Below, one piece after another: positions 46,201-59,749 of a stretch of 64,000 nucleotides of DNA; the first letter of the stretch is position 1; the number at the start of each line of letters is the position of its first letter. Under the pieces are notes generated by a model. That model was not told the origin of the DNA and did no database searches. It was given only the letters and a program-made list of their open reading frames with translations. The translations under genes were made by a program, and so were the position numbers. The stretch covers positions 981,588 through 1,045,587 of the forward strand of contig NW_002060962.1 in the NCBI RefSeq assembly GCF_000150275.1. The letters run 5' to 3'. Source of the DNA: Trichoplax adhaerens. Lineage: Eukaryota; Placozoa; Uniplacotomia; Trichoplacea; Trichoplacidae.

Positions 46201-46713
46201 AGACATGGACTTTCAATACCACACTCATATTTCATGGTATTTACTTTTAAAATTGATATTTCAGTAAGTGAAATTAAGGTATAGCTAAAGTAATAAATAA
46301 ATTTGAATTAATGCTCAGTGATTGATATCTTTAGCAGAAGGTACTTTAGCCTGGCTCTTTCCTTTCATAGAATGGATCAAACATGACAGTGTCTCGGTTA
46401 TTATCCTCTCTAATAACACCAATTTCTGAGGTATCATGCGACCAAATAATTTACTTTACTAACTAATTTAACTCAGAATTGATACAATAGCAGTAACAAC
46501 ATCAAGAACATGCTTGATAAAGTACCGATATTGCAATGTTTAATTTATGACGGTTATTTATCTTTTCTAGTTTATTTTCGATCTATTAATATTTTATTGC
46601 TAAACTATTGATACGCACGGAACTTCAATCTTTTTACTAGTATTATAAATACGGTTGCTTTCATACAGAATAATGCAAACTTGATGGTTTGCTAACAGTT
46701 TAAGTTGCTACAA

Positions 46714-46745
46714 TTATTGAAAGGGTTATCATAACCTTTCAATAA
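46714..46745. repeat. Hairpin with 15-bp arms
   Basis: TTATTGAAAGGGTTAT and ATAACCTTTCAATAA pair around a one-base centre, with one extra G in the left arm. It lies in non-coding DNA between MS4A-like copies A and B. Confidence 0.8.
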
Positions 46746-47803
46746 TAGGAACTATTCGGTAAACTATTATAGGTAGATTATAGATTTGTATTATTTTGAC
46801 TAGTGAATACGTAAATCAAAATATACGATTGCTTTTCATAAGTTATTAGGTATAACAAATTTGTAAGTCTACATCGTTAAGCGACGAAAGATTTAAATTA
46901 TTACATCGCATATTACTTTCATTTCATAATGAACTTAAACAGATGAATAGCATGCTAATAAATTTCTGTTTCTATAGTTAACGACTGTAATTAGAGGTAG
47001 TAGAAGAATAATGTTACAAATTTGCATTAGAACTTTAAAGTTATTGCAAATTACATTTTCTATGCTAATTTTATCTACTATAATTTTAGATAGATAAACT
47101 AAAAATTCGATATTAACTCGTGAAATTAGGTTTCGAAATATTTCACTAATTCGGTGCATTTAAGACTGACTATAATTAGCAAAGCTGTATGTTATGCCAT
47201 AGTGCAATAAATCAATTATAAATTAATAAAAGTTGAAGCTAAATTTACCAAGTATTGCTACTGTCCTCTATCTCATAAGAGTTGTAGTGCCGGTACTCTT
47301 GGTTAACTAATTTTACCTATGAACATAAACAATAAACGGCAGAATTTAAGGTAAGCTAGATAATATTAACTGGACATATTGATTAAGGTAATGGAAAGCA
47401 GGAAATTATGATTTTCGATAATGCACGAAAATCCCATTACATATGAATACAACAAGCAGTTTATGAGTAAACACCGTAATACAGATTCAGCAGTATCTAA
47501 TTGAGCTCACAAAGTTATTCATATATATTGCTAAAGTCATTCAATATATATATTTGAGGTTGTTTTCTTCAGTAAATAGTATTCGTGGTGCAATAGCGTT
47601 TTGCAAAAGAATTATTATTAACAAGCCAGAAACCAATATTCTTGATCTTACCACTAGTTAATTACTTTTATTTGCGATCAGCATGATTTGAGATTTAGAG
47701 TTAAATTATATTTGTTACTGATCAATATTGAATATTTAAAGCCATACATTCTTTTTATTGTCTCTCGATATCGAATATGGATATTATACTTTGTAAACCG
47801 TAA

Positions 47804-49944
47804 TCACTCTGAGTACTGCGGCGGTAGTGGTTGCTCAAGTTCTTGCATTGGTTGATCAATTATAGTTTCGGTAGTTATATATCGAGATCGGTCGGATAGG
47901 CCTGTATGGACGTAAAGTGGTTGAAGAGGCTGCTGTGCTAAAACTAGGTTATGCATTCAAGTCATAGGAACCTGATTAGTTTATGTGTTATAACGTACTG
48001 GTATTTCGGTTGATTTTTATTATTTAAACTTAATAATCTAATTTTGTTTCATTATAAAGGCTAAGTATGAGATGTCAACTGGACTAAACTTTAAGAATAA
48101 TAAAGTGAATTGATGAAATAGTGATTACAATCAATTCTTATAGTAAGATTTGGCAACAACCCAAACTTATTATTATTATAAATACAGAAGAATCTTTTTA
48201 TGTAGACTTGAAATGATACTGCTGTCTATCTACGAGTAAATAAATTAAATATGCAGTAGCTGTTCATATTTTGAAATTACTCCTACAAGACGTTTTTACT
48301 TATACTATATCATTGCACTAGTGTCGTTAGACTCACCCAGTTGATTTGGAATATGTTGAATTGTTGGTACTTGATTGCTGTCGCCCTGATGATGGGCAGG
48401 AGACATTCTCTTTTATTTATTATACAGAAAACAAGAAAAATCAAAATATTAACAAATATTAAGAAAAGTCAGAATTGAAGTTTACAAGAATAATTTAACC
48501 AATGCCAGTCTCCATCATAAATCGTTACGATCATAAACTGGAAGGATAGTATAATATAAGTAAAATATGATATTTTGCTTTTACTGTGGTATTTCTCCAC
48601 TCTAACGAAGATGTCAAGATAGTAAGCTGTTACTTGAGAAATATTAATCTTAATTTATGATATGCATTATTAATATATTTAGTTACAGAATTCACGGGAT
48701 AGCCAGTGGTTTACGTGCATCATAAGAATGTACTACAATTCTGTACGTATAAAATATAGATATCAATATTCTCATAGCTAAGCCGTATGGAACTATAATT
48801 CTATGAAAATTGATGACACTTGACGATGTAGATTTAAAATTTAGAATAAACTATTTAATTCATTTGCTGTAAGCTAAGAAAGGGTATATGTGGTATATTA
48901 CTATGAAGATATACATAGTTTAAGCCTTAGGGCTACTTATTATTTCATTAATTTTATCAAACAATCCAATTCTACTTACAGCTAAAGTTGGTTTGCAATA
49001 AATGCTATTACTTAAAATAATGATCGACGCTAGCGAGAAAGAGAAGGCAAGGGCTGATAATAATATGGATACTGCATTGAACCAAACACTTGCGATAACA
49101 TTGGCATTAAGCATAGTACCAAAACTTATACCACAATGAGCCAAGGAAAGTAAAAAGCTTATAATAGATAAAATAAAGAAAGTATGTGCCTGTAGAAAAA
49201 GAGTGTTCCATATCTTACTCACTGGTTGAAATCAGAATACTCGTTGTTAATACTCTTCATCAATAATACCTTATACTTCAGAAAATAAACTTTAAGTTAA
49301 AAATAATTAAAACAACTTACCAAATATCGATTGGAACAATTTTTATATGTAGAAATGGCAAAAATTCCTGTTAAAACATACTAGATAGTAGAATAGACGG
49401 AAGGTATTCATAAAAATTTTCATCAAGTAAAATTTTTAGTAACTGGATTCGCATATCTTAAAATCCAGTTAGAGTCGAGATTATTTAAATTTGGCAGTTA
49501 TGGTATACGTATACTCATGTTGAATTATTTTATGCCATATTCAAATTAGTAAAAGCTCATATTTAAATACTATCAAAGCCTTTAGATGCAATCCTTTGAT
49601 TGCAAGGTATTTTATCTGTTTAAATTATTATGATATAAAATTTTGATTTATATCCATCGTTTAAGACTTACAAAGATTCCGGCCCAAATATTCGGGCCTA
49701 TAAAAGCACTCATATTGTAAAGATGAATATAAGTTCCGTCATTATTATGATGATAGGATGAAGTAGCAAATAATCCAACGATGCCAATAGTAAGACTAAT
49801 TAGGCCAGTAATAAAAGTACTAACGCCTATGCCAAATACTACCGATCGTACACGATGCGGCAATTCCTTTGCAAATGGAGCGCAACAAGGTTGGTATGTA
49901 ATATGAGATTGTGGAAGATAAAATGGTGTTTGATAATTTGCCAT
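47804..49944 (-). CDS. MS4A/CD20-like four-pass membrane protein, copy B, 5 coding exons
   Basis: 249 residues from exons 49672-49944, 49321-49380, 48980-49189, 48337-48409 and 47804-47937, with the same intron phases (0, 0, 0, 1) as copies A and C. The CC pair is at residues 20-21. Span 1 is FGIGVSTFITGLISLTIGIV, span 2 opens with GPNIWAGIFYVLTGIFAIS, span 3 with AHTFFILSIISFLLSLAHCG and span 4 is WFNAVSILLSALAFSFSL. The C-terminal tail ends LPPQYSE, so a PPxY motif (244-247) lies two residues from the end. The exon 4 acceptor (TAAAAG before AGAATG) has a poor pyrimidine tract and is the weakest boundary. Function is not known from sequence beyond a membrane protein with a WW-binding tail. 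Confidence 0.72.
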
Positions 49945-52932
49945 ACTGAAAGGTATTGCGGAGTATTGATCTGATGATTTGAAACGATTCCTTCGCCGAT
50001 AGAGCAGTTAGTAAAAAGTGATATTTAATTTACATTAGTCTTTTTGTTCACTTTAATCTTTACGTTTTCAATCACATTAGTTATATTTACCTTAGAATAA
50101 GATCTGCCACACTTTATAGAATTTTCAAAATAATTCTCTGTTACTAAAGCTCCGATACTTAAAGTACCTTATTCTATAAGATGTATACCAACAGCATTTG
50201 AGTATTTGTTACAATATACTTCTAATATACTTTATCATTGTTTAACAATTAATTGAAATCCATTTACCGAGTAAATGGATATAGAATATATCTGACGTTA
50301 TGCGCTCTTTATTACATCGCAATGCGACCATTTCTTAGTATATTAAAGGATCTGCTTGACTTAAATCCTCTGGGCAATGACCTTATTGATTATTTATTAA
50401 TCTTAAAACAACAATTTTGATCTTGAAGGGTCTAAGAGAAAGGCAAAATAGCTTTAGGGCCTAAATCCATTCAATCTTGTCGATATCAAGAGTTATTTTA
50501 TTTAATTCTGCTAAAGAACAATGTCAGATTGTATCCTAAAAGTAGGTGTTGAATATCTACATTCCTAATTTTCCCTGGAGCAAAATGCTCATTAATGAAT
50601 TTAATATGCTGATTGCTAAGTTTTTTCTCATTTTTTTATATTAACATTGAACAGCGAGCGTCATATTTCAGGTAAATGCTTTCAGCTTCTATTCAAGTAT
50701 GACTTAAATTAAAAGAAACTTAACCGCCAATTGAGTAGCAAGAGCTAAGCAAGGTTGTTTACGTTAATTTTGCTGGCTACTCTATTGCAACAAAATTATG
50801 ATATTAATATGATATTACAATGACACGATTACATTTATATTACAAATCCTTATAACAAAATAATGCAGCTACATACTTTATTTACATTAAATTATTCTCT
50901 CAAGATAAATTTTTAATAAATTAAGATTTCATGACTACACTGTCAGATTATAATTGTAATCAGATAATACCAAGTTCTTGATAATGAATTTGATGATTTG
51001 CTAAGTGTGGCAGACATCTGGTTCTAGAACTATTTATTTATGATAATTTGAGTTATTATTGCAAGCTGGTGAATTACTATTGCATTTAAGATAGCATTCC
51101 AACTAAAGCGCAATTTATTATTGTAAAATTTACTTAATTCTATTACAAATTTTGAGAGCAAGCTAAGCTTCTAATACAGTGACAATAGACTGGTATTATA
51201 AAACTTGAAATAGCAGTAGCTCTTCTAAATGGATTTAATTTCTCAGTACAAACGCTATCTTAGACTAATTTAATATACAGTATTTTGGTAGATTATATTT
51301 CTATAACTACACTTAAGGAGTACCGTCACAATTATAGTAATATGAACGGTTGTTAAAAATGAACTCGAATAATTATGTCAGATATTGTTTCGGACAATTT
51401 AGTATCTAACGTGTACATTAAAATTGCTATAATATGCTAATAGAAGCTTTTAAACTCATGAAGTAACTGATTTTTATAGTCTTTACAAATGAATTCAATT
51501 ACGGCAAAGCAATAAGACAACGTATTTGTGATTAATTATGATTTTAATCTATACCAATAGGATATCATCGGAACTATAGGTAAAAGTAGTCGTTACAGGC
51601 TTATTTATTCAGGCTAATTATGATAATTAACTTTATAATCCATTAAAATCTTTGATATAAGTAGTATTTTATTTAGAGTCTGTGAAAGAATACTGATCAA
51701 AGAGTCAAAAATAGGGGGAGTTGAAATTTTTACTGTATGTTCTTGTCGAAATGTTTACCAAGTAAGTTTCAAAAGCATGAAAGGATATTCTCTATCGGTA
51801 TAAAAATAATACCATAGGTATTGATCTTAATTTCGATAATGCTAATTGGCATTGAGCTCGATTTTTCTGATAAGTTGTACGCTATTATTTTAGACTGCTT
51901 AAGGCAGATTTGATAAAAATATATAGTCTATTAGAAAAATTTTACTCTATTCCTCTCTGTATACGGCGTATCTAGATAATTGCTTACTTATAATTACGAA
52001 GCTGCGAATGCTCAGGCAGGCACGTTAGCTGAAAATAAAAGGACCTTGACTTTTCTCTGCTCAGCTTCTAGTATGATATTTATAGACTCTCTGCATTTCT
52101 TTATTTATCAGATTGCCAGCCTTAGTATAATGAAGTCATATTTTGATCGACAGGTTATGATTTAAGGTATAAAGTTGTCGTTTAGTATTAAAAAATAGCT
52201 AAGAGTTCGTAATGTTCATTTAAGAATTAATATTCAAGCACAAAGAGATTGACTGACGCAGCCTAAAATTTTTTAAACTATAACCGTCGATTACAGTATA
52301 AATTTTTTCTCTTTCGAGTGCTGTATATGATCCTGAAGCTATTAGAGTTTTATTCAGGTATGGAATGTTGTTAATGGACTAATCTTGATCTATTTAATTT
52401 AAAAAATTTCTATCTGAAAAAAATGGAACTTTTGTTTTTTACTTTTTATCGTGTTAAGTATTTATACCCAAAAGATCAAGCTCTTGTTAATAACAAAATT
52501 AATACTATGCATAAAAATGCTTTTATTAATAACTGAAGCTGACTTGCATTTTTACAGTTATTGCTTTTCAATTACGGTCGCAGTAGTTCGCAATCTTATA
52601 ACGATAATATTCTATTGAAATTCTACATAGCTATCGCTAATAAATACTTTTATTATTTCTATTTCAGCAAGGAGTATGCAATACTGAGCTGACTTCATAA
52701 ATACGCATATATAAATACAAAAATTTACTAAGTAATGATACTTAAGCTCGAAAACATTTAATTCTGAGTTGACCACGTAAAATTAACACGAGAATTTATA
52801 TCATAAGATGACATTGTAAGATTGTTACTAGTGATAGCTTTAAACTGCAGACCCTTTATTCTAATTGAAGTATTTACTTAATTAATTATTATTTCGGTAT
52901 TTAGTCGTGTTAATTTACAATTTTACAAATAT
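49945..52932. other. 3-kb gene-free spacer between MS4A-like copies B and C
   Basis: Strongly AT-rich. It holds one perfect 10-bp inverted repeat with a CGA loop at 50258-50280 and a plus-strand ORF at 51980-52165 with no recognisable content. Stretches near 50470 loosely resemble sequence near 45055 (a shared ATATCAAGAGTT word), suggesting decayed duplication of spacer DNA. No gene is supported. Confidence 0.45.
50258..50280. repeat. Perfect 10-bp inverted repeat
   Basis: ATCCATTTAC, loop CGA, GTAAATGGAT. It is upstream of MS4A-like copy B, in non-coding DNA. Confidence 0.75.
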
Positions 52933-55300
52933 TTATCTGCTTGCAGGAATTTGTGTTGTTGTCGAAGGTTGGAAATTGGCGTATTGTGGAGGTTGTGCTA
53001 CTTGATCTATAGGCACTTTAGTAGTCATTGAAGTTTGTGGCATAGCTACAGCTTGCATATACACTGGCTGACCGGCTGGATATCCGGTAGCTAAATAGAA
53101 TTAGAAAGGATAGGTTATTACGTATATATCTCTAATGATGCTAGTTGGAAATGGTCGTAATTTTAAGCTAGGAGCTGATTAATGGTTGATCTATTTATTT
53201 TATAATCGGAGGGCTACTTACAAATTATATTTATATATATATATAACATATACAACTACCTCAGAAAAGAAATAAACACAGACAGTAATCATATTAGCAG
53301 CACTATACGTTATTATATTAACAACTAACCTATTTGTCCAGGGTATTGCTGAATTGTGACTGGCTGAGCTGCTGCTCCTTGATAGTAAACGGTTATCGCG
53401 TTATGCTAATCAAATTGTCGGAGGAGGAAAAAAATTTAGATTATTTTAGTTCAGATAATAAATTAAATTTTGATCTTCCTTAATACTACTAACTTATAGT
53501 TTCCAGCTCTTTAGTTAATAAATTGGTTATAAAGTGCAATTGTAAATATATAATTGCACGATTATACCGTAACTCTTAATATTAAGAGCTCTACTGAAAT
53601 GTAATTTTTGGACATTGCAAGCATGGTAGCAAATTTTAGAACTCATAGTATGACTTGCAAAATTAAGATAAACTGTATATGCAGAAGATTTCTAATTTAT
53701 AAACTTACGTTGTGGCTAGGTCCGCAGTAAATATGATGACCTAAGATGATAATACAGGTCAAGGCTAGAGAAAATCCCGCAATTGAAGTAAGAATGGAAA
53801 CGATGTTGAACCAAATGCTATACCTAGCATGGTAATCAAACATAGTGCCAAGGCTTATGCCAAAGTGAAAGATGGACAAGATGAAACTGATTATCGAAAA
53901 GGCAAAAAAAGAGTTGACCTAAATGGAAAATTAAATCAAATCATTTCTATGAGACATACTAAATGACAAGACCACAGAATATTTTTGTCAACAGCATTAG
54001 TGTAGTTAGCCCGTTAATATATCAATCGGAAAACTATACATGTAAAAAATGAACCTTCTTACCAAATGATGGTTGATTCGGTTTTTCTGGGATACGATTC
54101 CAAAGATGCCGCATAAGATGTACTAAAATTTGATGAATAAAAATAATTTATATCTGGCCTACAAAAGAAGTTAAACTCGAAATGTACCTAAAGGATCTCC
54201 GCGATAAATTTTGTCAGTCAATAATATACTGAAAGTAAAATGTGATCGAAGGTACAGAAATACTATAATACAGAAAATTTTATAGTATGTTTACTTTTAC
54301 GGGATAAGAAACTGAGTGATGCCTGATAGAAAGATTTCTTCAGATGAAATCTAAACTTTTGCCGGCCAAGGCAGCTGCATGGTAGTGAATAATATGGAAG
54401 GCAAAAGAAATCATTTTATGGTACTCCTGATTAGGCTAACTACTGGTAGAATAGAGGTAACTAATGGATAATATGAAGATTTAGTATTGTATTTAGATCT
54501 CAGTTTTTGAAGTAGAATTTAAGGCCGTAGTCTGTAGATAAGATTTAAACGTATGAATTTAAATTTTCTGTAGCGTTTATTAAATCTGTACGTTAGTTTG
54601 TATCTGTATACTGTAGTAAACTGTAGGTAAATTTTGTCATGTCACCTTGTGTAGCTGATATGGAAATGATATTTTCTAGCAGAATTGCTACTGATTGGCC
54701 AGAGTGCACTTAACTTTAATTTTTTTCTGATTTAGAAAACATTACTTCATGACCAGGGTGATCCTTACAAATATAAGTTTGGGTCTGGTGTTAACACTAT
54801 AGTAACGTCGCTTTAACAAGATTTAAGTTGTTTCGAGAGTAGATATACTCGCACATGATTGACAATACAATTGAACATAAGATTTGGATAGATCGAAATT
54901 TAGATCACTTTTCCAAGAATAAATCAATCAAGCAAATGTAAAATCTTAAAACTAGTTTATGAAATCTATTACAGTATAATTTACTTACAGGAATTCCAAC
55001 CCAAATGTTAGGGCCAATATAAACTGCTAGGTTGTAATAGTGATAAATGATTGAGGTACGACGAGCAACGCTATGTAATGGATGATAGAAATTGTAGTAG
55101 CTGCTGGTGGTAAAAAATCCAACGATGCCAACAGTCAAACTAATTATACCATTAATAAGCATGGTGATACCAATGGCCGTGGCCACAGTCTGCATTTTTG
55201 GCGTTAAAGTTTTACCAATTGGACTACAACAAGTTTGGTAGACTACTTGTTGTGTCTGCTGGGGTTGATGTATAGCTTGTGGTTGATTTGGATTAGCCAT
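52933..55300 (-). CDS. MS4A/CD20-like four-pass membrane protein, copy C, 5 coding exons
   Basis: 271 residues from exons 54989-55300, 54063-54122, 53709-53918, 53330-53405 and 52933-53090. The start is the ATG of MANPNQPQ; an upstream in-frame codon is TTG. The CC pair is at 24-25. Span 1 is IGITMLINGIISLTVGIVGF, span 2 opens IGPNIWVGIPYILCGIFGIV, span 3 is FFAFSIISFILSIFHFGISL and span 4 is WFNIVSILTSIAGFSLAL, ending IYCGPSHN. The extracellular loop between spans 1 and 2 is longer than in the other copies. The Gln/Pro/Tyr-rich tail contains QPPQY (PPQY at 253-256). Exons 2 (60 bases) and 3 (210 bases) match copy B exactly in length, supporting recent duplication. Confidence 0.74.
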
Positions 55301-58300
55301 TTTCAACAAGCTTTCCCTTCAACTGAATGATTCTTGATGATAAAAATAAATTTTTTTTTGAGATGCATAAAATACAAACATTCAACGTATCAAGAAGCTC
55401 GAGAAGTCAGTAACATACAATACACTGATGAGTAGAAGATTTAATTAAAATATAAAGTCAAAAATTACTTACTTACGCGTACATTCAAAAAAAAAAATAA
55501 TTACAATATTTTACAGATTGTTTTTACTGTTGAGATCTTAGCAAATAGAACATTTTATATTATCCCGGTATCTTCGATTGGATTGAATTTTACCTGATTT
55601 CAAGTTGTGAATTGGAGTTCTATCGTATAAATGATTTGGCTAAAATGCCTTTATTGATATGATCAACCAAGCTTAAATAACCTAAAACTATATATAGCAG
55701 TAATTTAAAAGTTTAACAATTACTTATTTTCAACAACTAATGGCAAGACTGGCACGGCCGAGTACGCAAATAATCCCATTGTTTGGAGCAATTTATAGGC
55801 GGTATGATTTTGTAAAGTAGGAAACCAGAACTTTGTTATCTTGTTATAGAAAAATAACAATATAGTGGAACAAAACCATACTGAAAAGGATAAGAAATAA
55901 AAAGGCTGCCTACTATTTCAATAGCAAGCTGTGTTATCGTCTATAAGCATCCAATCAGCGACTATTCTACGCAGAAAATAAGTTGGTGGATATACAATTA
56001 TCATAATTGAGTTTAATTCTATATAGTTATTCATGGCGTCATTTAAACTCTGGTGAAAGTAAAGCTGTTAGATCTCATTATTTAAACTAAGCTTTCATAG
56101 TGGTATAGGATAGAAAATCAAGTCGAATTTTTAACAGCATAAAAATATTCAATCGTAATAAAATTATCAGCGATTATGATTAAAATTAATTTGCTAACAT
56201 TTCGTAATGGCTGCTATGTAATTGCTATAAGTGATCAGCATGATCATCGTTAAGGTTGTGAAAGAATCCGAATTCGATTATACACTGATCTATGTTCAAT
56301 TACCTTATGACTATATGATCGTATTGAAAAGAAATTATTGTTACATGAGTTATCCACTTGATCAAGATTGGATCATAAATCAAGGGTAAAACGGTATCTT
56401 GCTTAAGTAATAGTTCAACTATTCTCTTATTACTTCATCTTATGATATATAACATTATGGCTATAGTGATCGGCTAAACGACTAGGGCTGTAAAAGAGAC
56501 TGAAATAATGTCTTGCTTTCGTCAGTTTTTAATTATTTCTGACGATTGCATCCTTCTGAAAAAGAATATATTGCAATGAGTGATCAGTTTGATTGTGACT
56601 AGGAGTGTAAAAGAGAAGTGGTTTCCATCTTGCATTAATAAAATTCTTTCAATCATTTTATCATTGCCTTAAGTCCTCAACTTGTTAATAACTAAGTAGT
56701 AAAAGAGACGAAATAAGATATTATTCCAATTAAACTGAAGTTTAAATGAATTACAATTGTACATACTTCATTATTATTATTTAGTCATTCGATAAAAATC
56801 ATTGGGCTTACATACTGAGATATAAAATACAATTTTTTTATGCTATTTCTATATTGCCTAAAGGTGTCATTCTAGCACTAATACAGATAATTCAGTATCA
56901 GGTTGATAACTGAAATACAAATAAAAGGATCTTACTATAGTTAGGGTATATTTAAATTGTTTTCGAAAAATAAAGTTATTGACGAGTGTAAGCGTTTCAA
57001 TTATAGTTTAATAAATATATACCAGTCGATAAATTTTCAAAAAACAACGGCCTGAATGTTCTGCTAAACCGTTAATTCATAACTTCATGATGTCTAACAT
57101 AAAATAACTGCAGTTACACTATTAATAATGATCAGCTTCATGATTAGAGTCGCAATAAGGGCTGGGAAAAGATTCCTCTTCAATAAGTGGATATCAATTG
57201 AAAAATTAAGTTAATTACAGAAATAGATACTTCCATTACAGTTGAATGATAATAACTGAGTTTAATTTCCAAAATAAATCATCGGTTTTAAGTAGCCGTA
57301 GCTGTAGATCAATATATCTTTCCATGAATTTATTTGTAATTTGTGGAATACTGTATAAGAAGAGATCTTAGCGTTGTTGAAGCTAGTTGCAGCTAATCTA
57401 ACATCAAGTTGATGACTTGTGATAGTGTTAATAGTTCTAAAGAATGCCATTGCAAGGTCATTGGGGAATGATATTGAAAGTAATATGAACAGAAATTTTT
57501 AGCTTTGTTTTAATGCCTAGTATAATATCAAATACTTGTATAATTTCAAATAAAAAACGATAGCATAATTACTTCTAGAATGCCTACTATACTGTTTATA
57601 ATAGTAGCAAAAGTTGCTGTCCATTTGTGAACCCTAAGGAGGTATATAAGCCCAACCCTCTTTTTATTGGGTGAGGTATATTATTATAATAAGGCAAATA
57701 AGTTATCAATTTGATAGTGTTTGGAGTTGTAATAGAGCTTAAAACTTAGTCGTTGATACGAATAGTTTTAATACCATCATAAACTGATTAATAACTATTT
57801 CAATCGAAGTCATACCGTTAAATATCTGTAGCTACTTAAAACTTTTAACAGTGTCAGTAAAATGCGTGAAGGAAATGAATCAATTTGCAGTACCATCTTT
57901 CTAGGGCAGCCAGATATTAGGCTTGTATTGAAAGATGGATGCACGCTGCACTTCATCACGGAGTATGAATATGGAATGTCTTCAGTAATGCTGAATTTTT
58001 ATTAGCATGATTAGAATTGGAATAGTCTTGCTACAGTTAGAACTATCTAGTAGCAAAAAGATATTCTATTTTCATAGGCTGAATACTTGTGATGCTCACT
58101 GTTCTTATTAATTGCTAAGTTGAACCATTTAAACTGATATATTTATAGCAGAAATTTGGTAATGTTAATATTTTGAATGCCATAGCTAAAGCATTAGGCT
58201 TGCTTGATTTATCCTCGAACTTAACTATGGAAGATTATTAATCGTCATCGCTAATCTGAAAGGACTTGTTGGAACTAAAGTTTGTAAATTTAATTGTGGT

Positions 58301-58554
58301 TATTATGATAGTTTGTCCAGTGATGTTTACGTTGTAATTATCTTAATTCCAATGGTATGGATACGATATCATATTTAGGATGGCTAACCTGAACTGATCC
58401 TACTGAACTCATTCGGTTGTAATGCAGACAATAAGATAGCGACAAAAAATTAGCTTATTTAGCTGATGCTTAAACTATGTAATCTGCTATAAGTAATAAC
58501 TAGTCCAAGCTGCTGCTTTTCGGGCTGAAGTTTCAATTTTTAGAAGGCCACAAT

Positions 58555-58866
58555 ATGAACCATGCAGTTACTGTCATTAAGTTAATTTATTTAGCTTATG
58601 AAGGACTTTTCAGACCTTCACAACGCGTAAATTTTGTTACTACTTCGGCTAATGCTATTCATCGATTCACAATTGACCATTTCCACACGCTGCAGCGCGA
58701 TGCGAAGCAAATTGCAATTACGACTCGTAAAGATCCAATTTTAAGGCAAGTAACTACGTCCAACAAGGTTGGCTTGCCGCTTTTCAACCCGACCTATACA
58801 TATTTTGGAAATATCGTATTGAACTTACAACGCAAGACAGATGTTTACTATGGTGATCGTGCTTAA
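58555..58866 (+). mobile_element. Possible Ty3/gypsy-type pol fragment (degenerate)
   Basis: A 103-codon ORF whose middle reads FHTLQRDAKQIAITTRKDPI. This resembles the segment after the RNase H domain in gypsy-type polyproteins, where A-x-x-TRKDPxLxxV is common. It has no reverse transcriptase, integrase or LTR of certain identity attached, so at best it is a relic. A TATA-like GGTATATAAG about 900 bases upstream (57641) might mark an old LTR. The call rests on one short motif from memory and needs a protein search. Confidence 0.3.
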
Positions 58867-59749
58867 TTAACCCTCCAAAACATCAAGCAGATATTTTGCA
58901 ACTCTTACGTAAGTTTCATTCAGGCATGCTAAATATAAAAGAGTTTAGCACCCCTTCACTTTTAGTGGCCTGATATCAGTCAATACATAACAGCACTGGT
59001 CCAAAATTGTCTTCAAGGTACTGAACATGCAAAAAATTCTCTATTTGTACCACTTCACCAAAGGGAATATCTGACCACATCCTAAACGTTCATTTTGTAG
59101 TGATAATAACGTTCAATTGGTACCGCTGTGTAAACTATTCCAATCAGAATAAATTTTAATAATCAGTTCTACAGTAAGTGAAATTAACATTCGTGAAGAG
59201 AAACCTATTCTTAATTTTATTAAGGCATATTAAATATCAAGTAGAACTTACTACTCATAATATTGGTATATTTGCTACCGTGTGACTCCATTTACTGTAA
59301 TACGACACATCACTCAAACTGGCTTTAATCTGTTCAATTTATTTTTAATACCGTAGACAATATTAATAGTATAGGGTTTTAATAATGAAAGATTTTAAAG
59401 CATCAATAGATATGCGCTATACGCGTATTATAGTCAAAATATATCATGATTAAAGCTAGGTATTTTCGTCTTTATCAACTGATTACTTTAGAAACAACTT
59501 CACTAGAAGCCCTACTGAGCAATAAAATGAAGATAAGCTATTTCTTTTTTCGTTACGAACTGATAATCTTGTAAGTTATTGTAAGTTATTTAAAGTGTAA
59601 TGAAATGAAAAGTGTAGAGATCAAGCTACGAAACTTTAACAAACTTTGATTCTACTTTCGTTGCACTGCGGTCGACTTAACGATAATACTTTGATACCAA
59701 ATAAAATTTGGGGAAATAACCGAACAACAATTTATTTCAAAACAAAAAT

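Larger units (their letters stand above)
43829..47803. other. 4-kb gene-free spacer between MS4A-like copies A and B
   Basis: AT-rich sequence with a long hairpin (44862-44970), an LTR-like segment (about 45.75-46.2 kb), another hairpin (46714-46745) and a dispersed short motif resembling CTGAAGAT-GAACTTTAGC near 45170, 45354, 45533 and 46331. A minus-strand ORF at 44245-44520 (91 codons) has no family resemblance. No gene is supported. Confidence 0.5.

Noticed and set aside
57641-57650. GGTATATAAG as the promoter of a gene in the 55-62 kb gap
   Set aside because: No exon with family resemblance follows; it is mentioned only as a possible old LTR mark.
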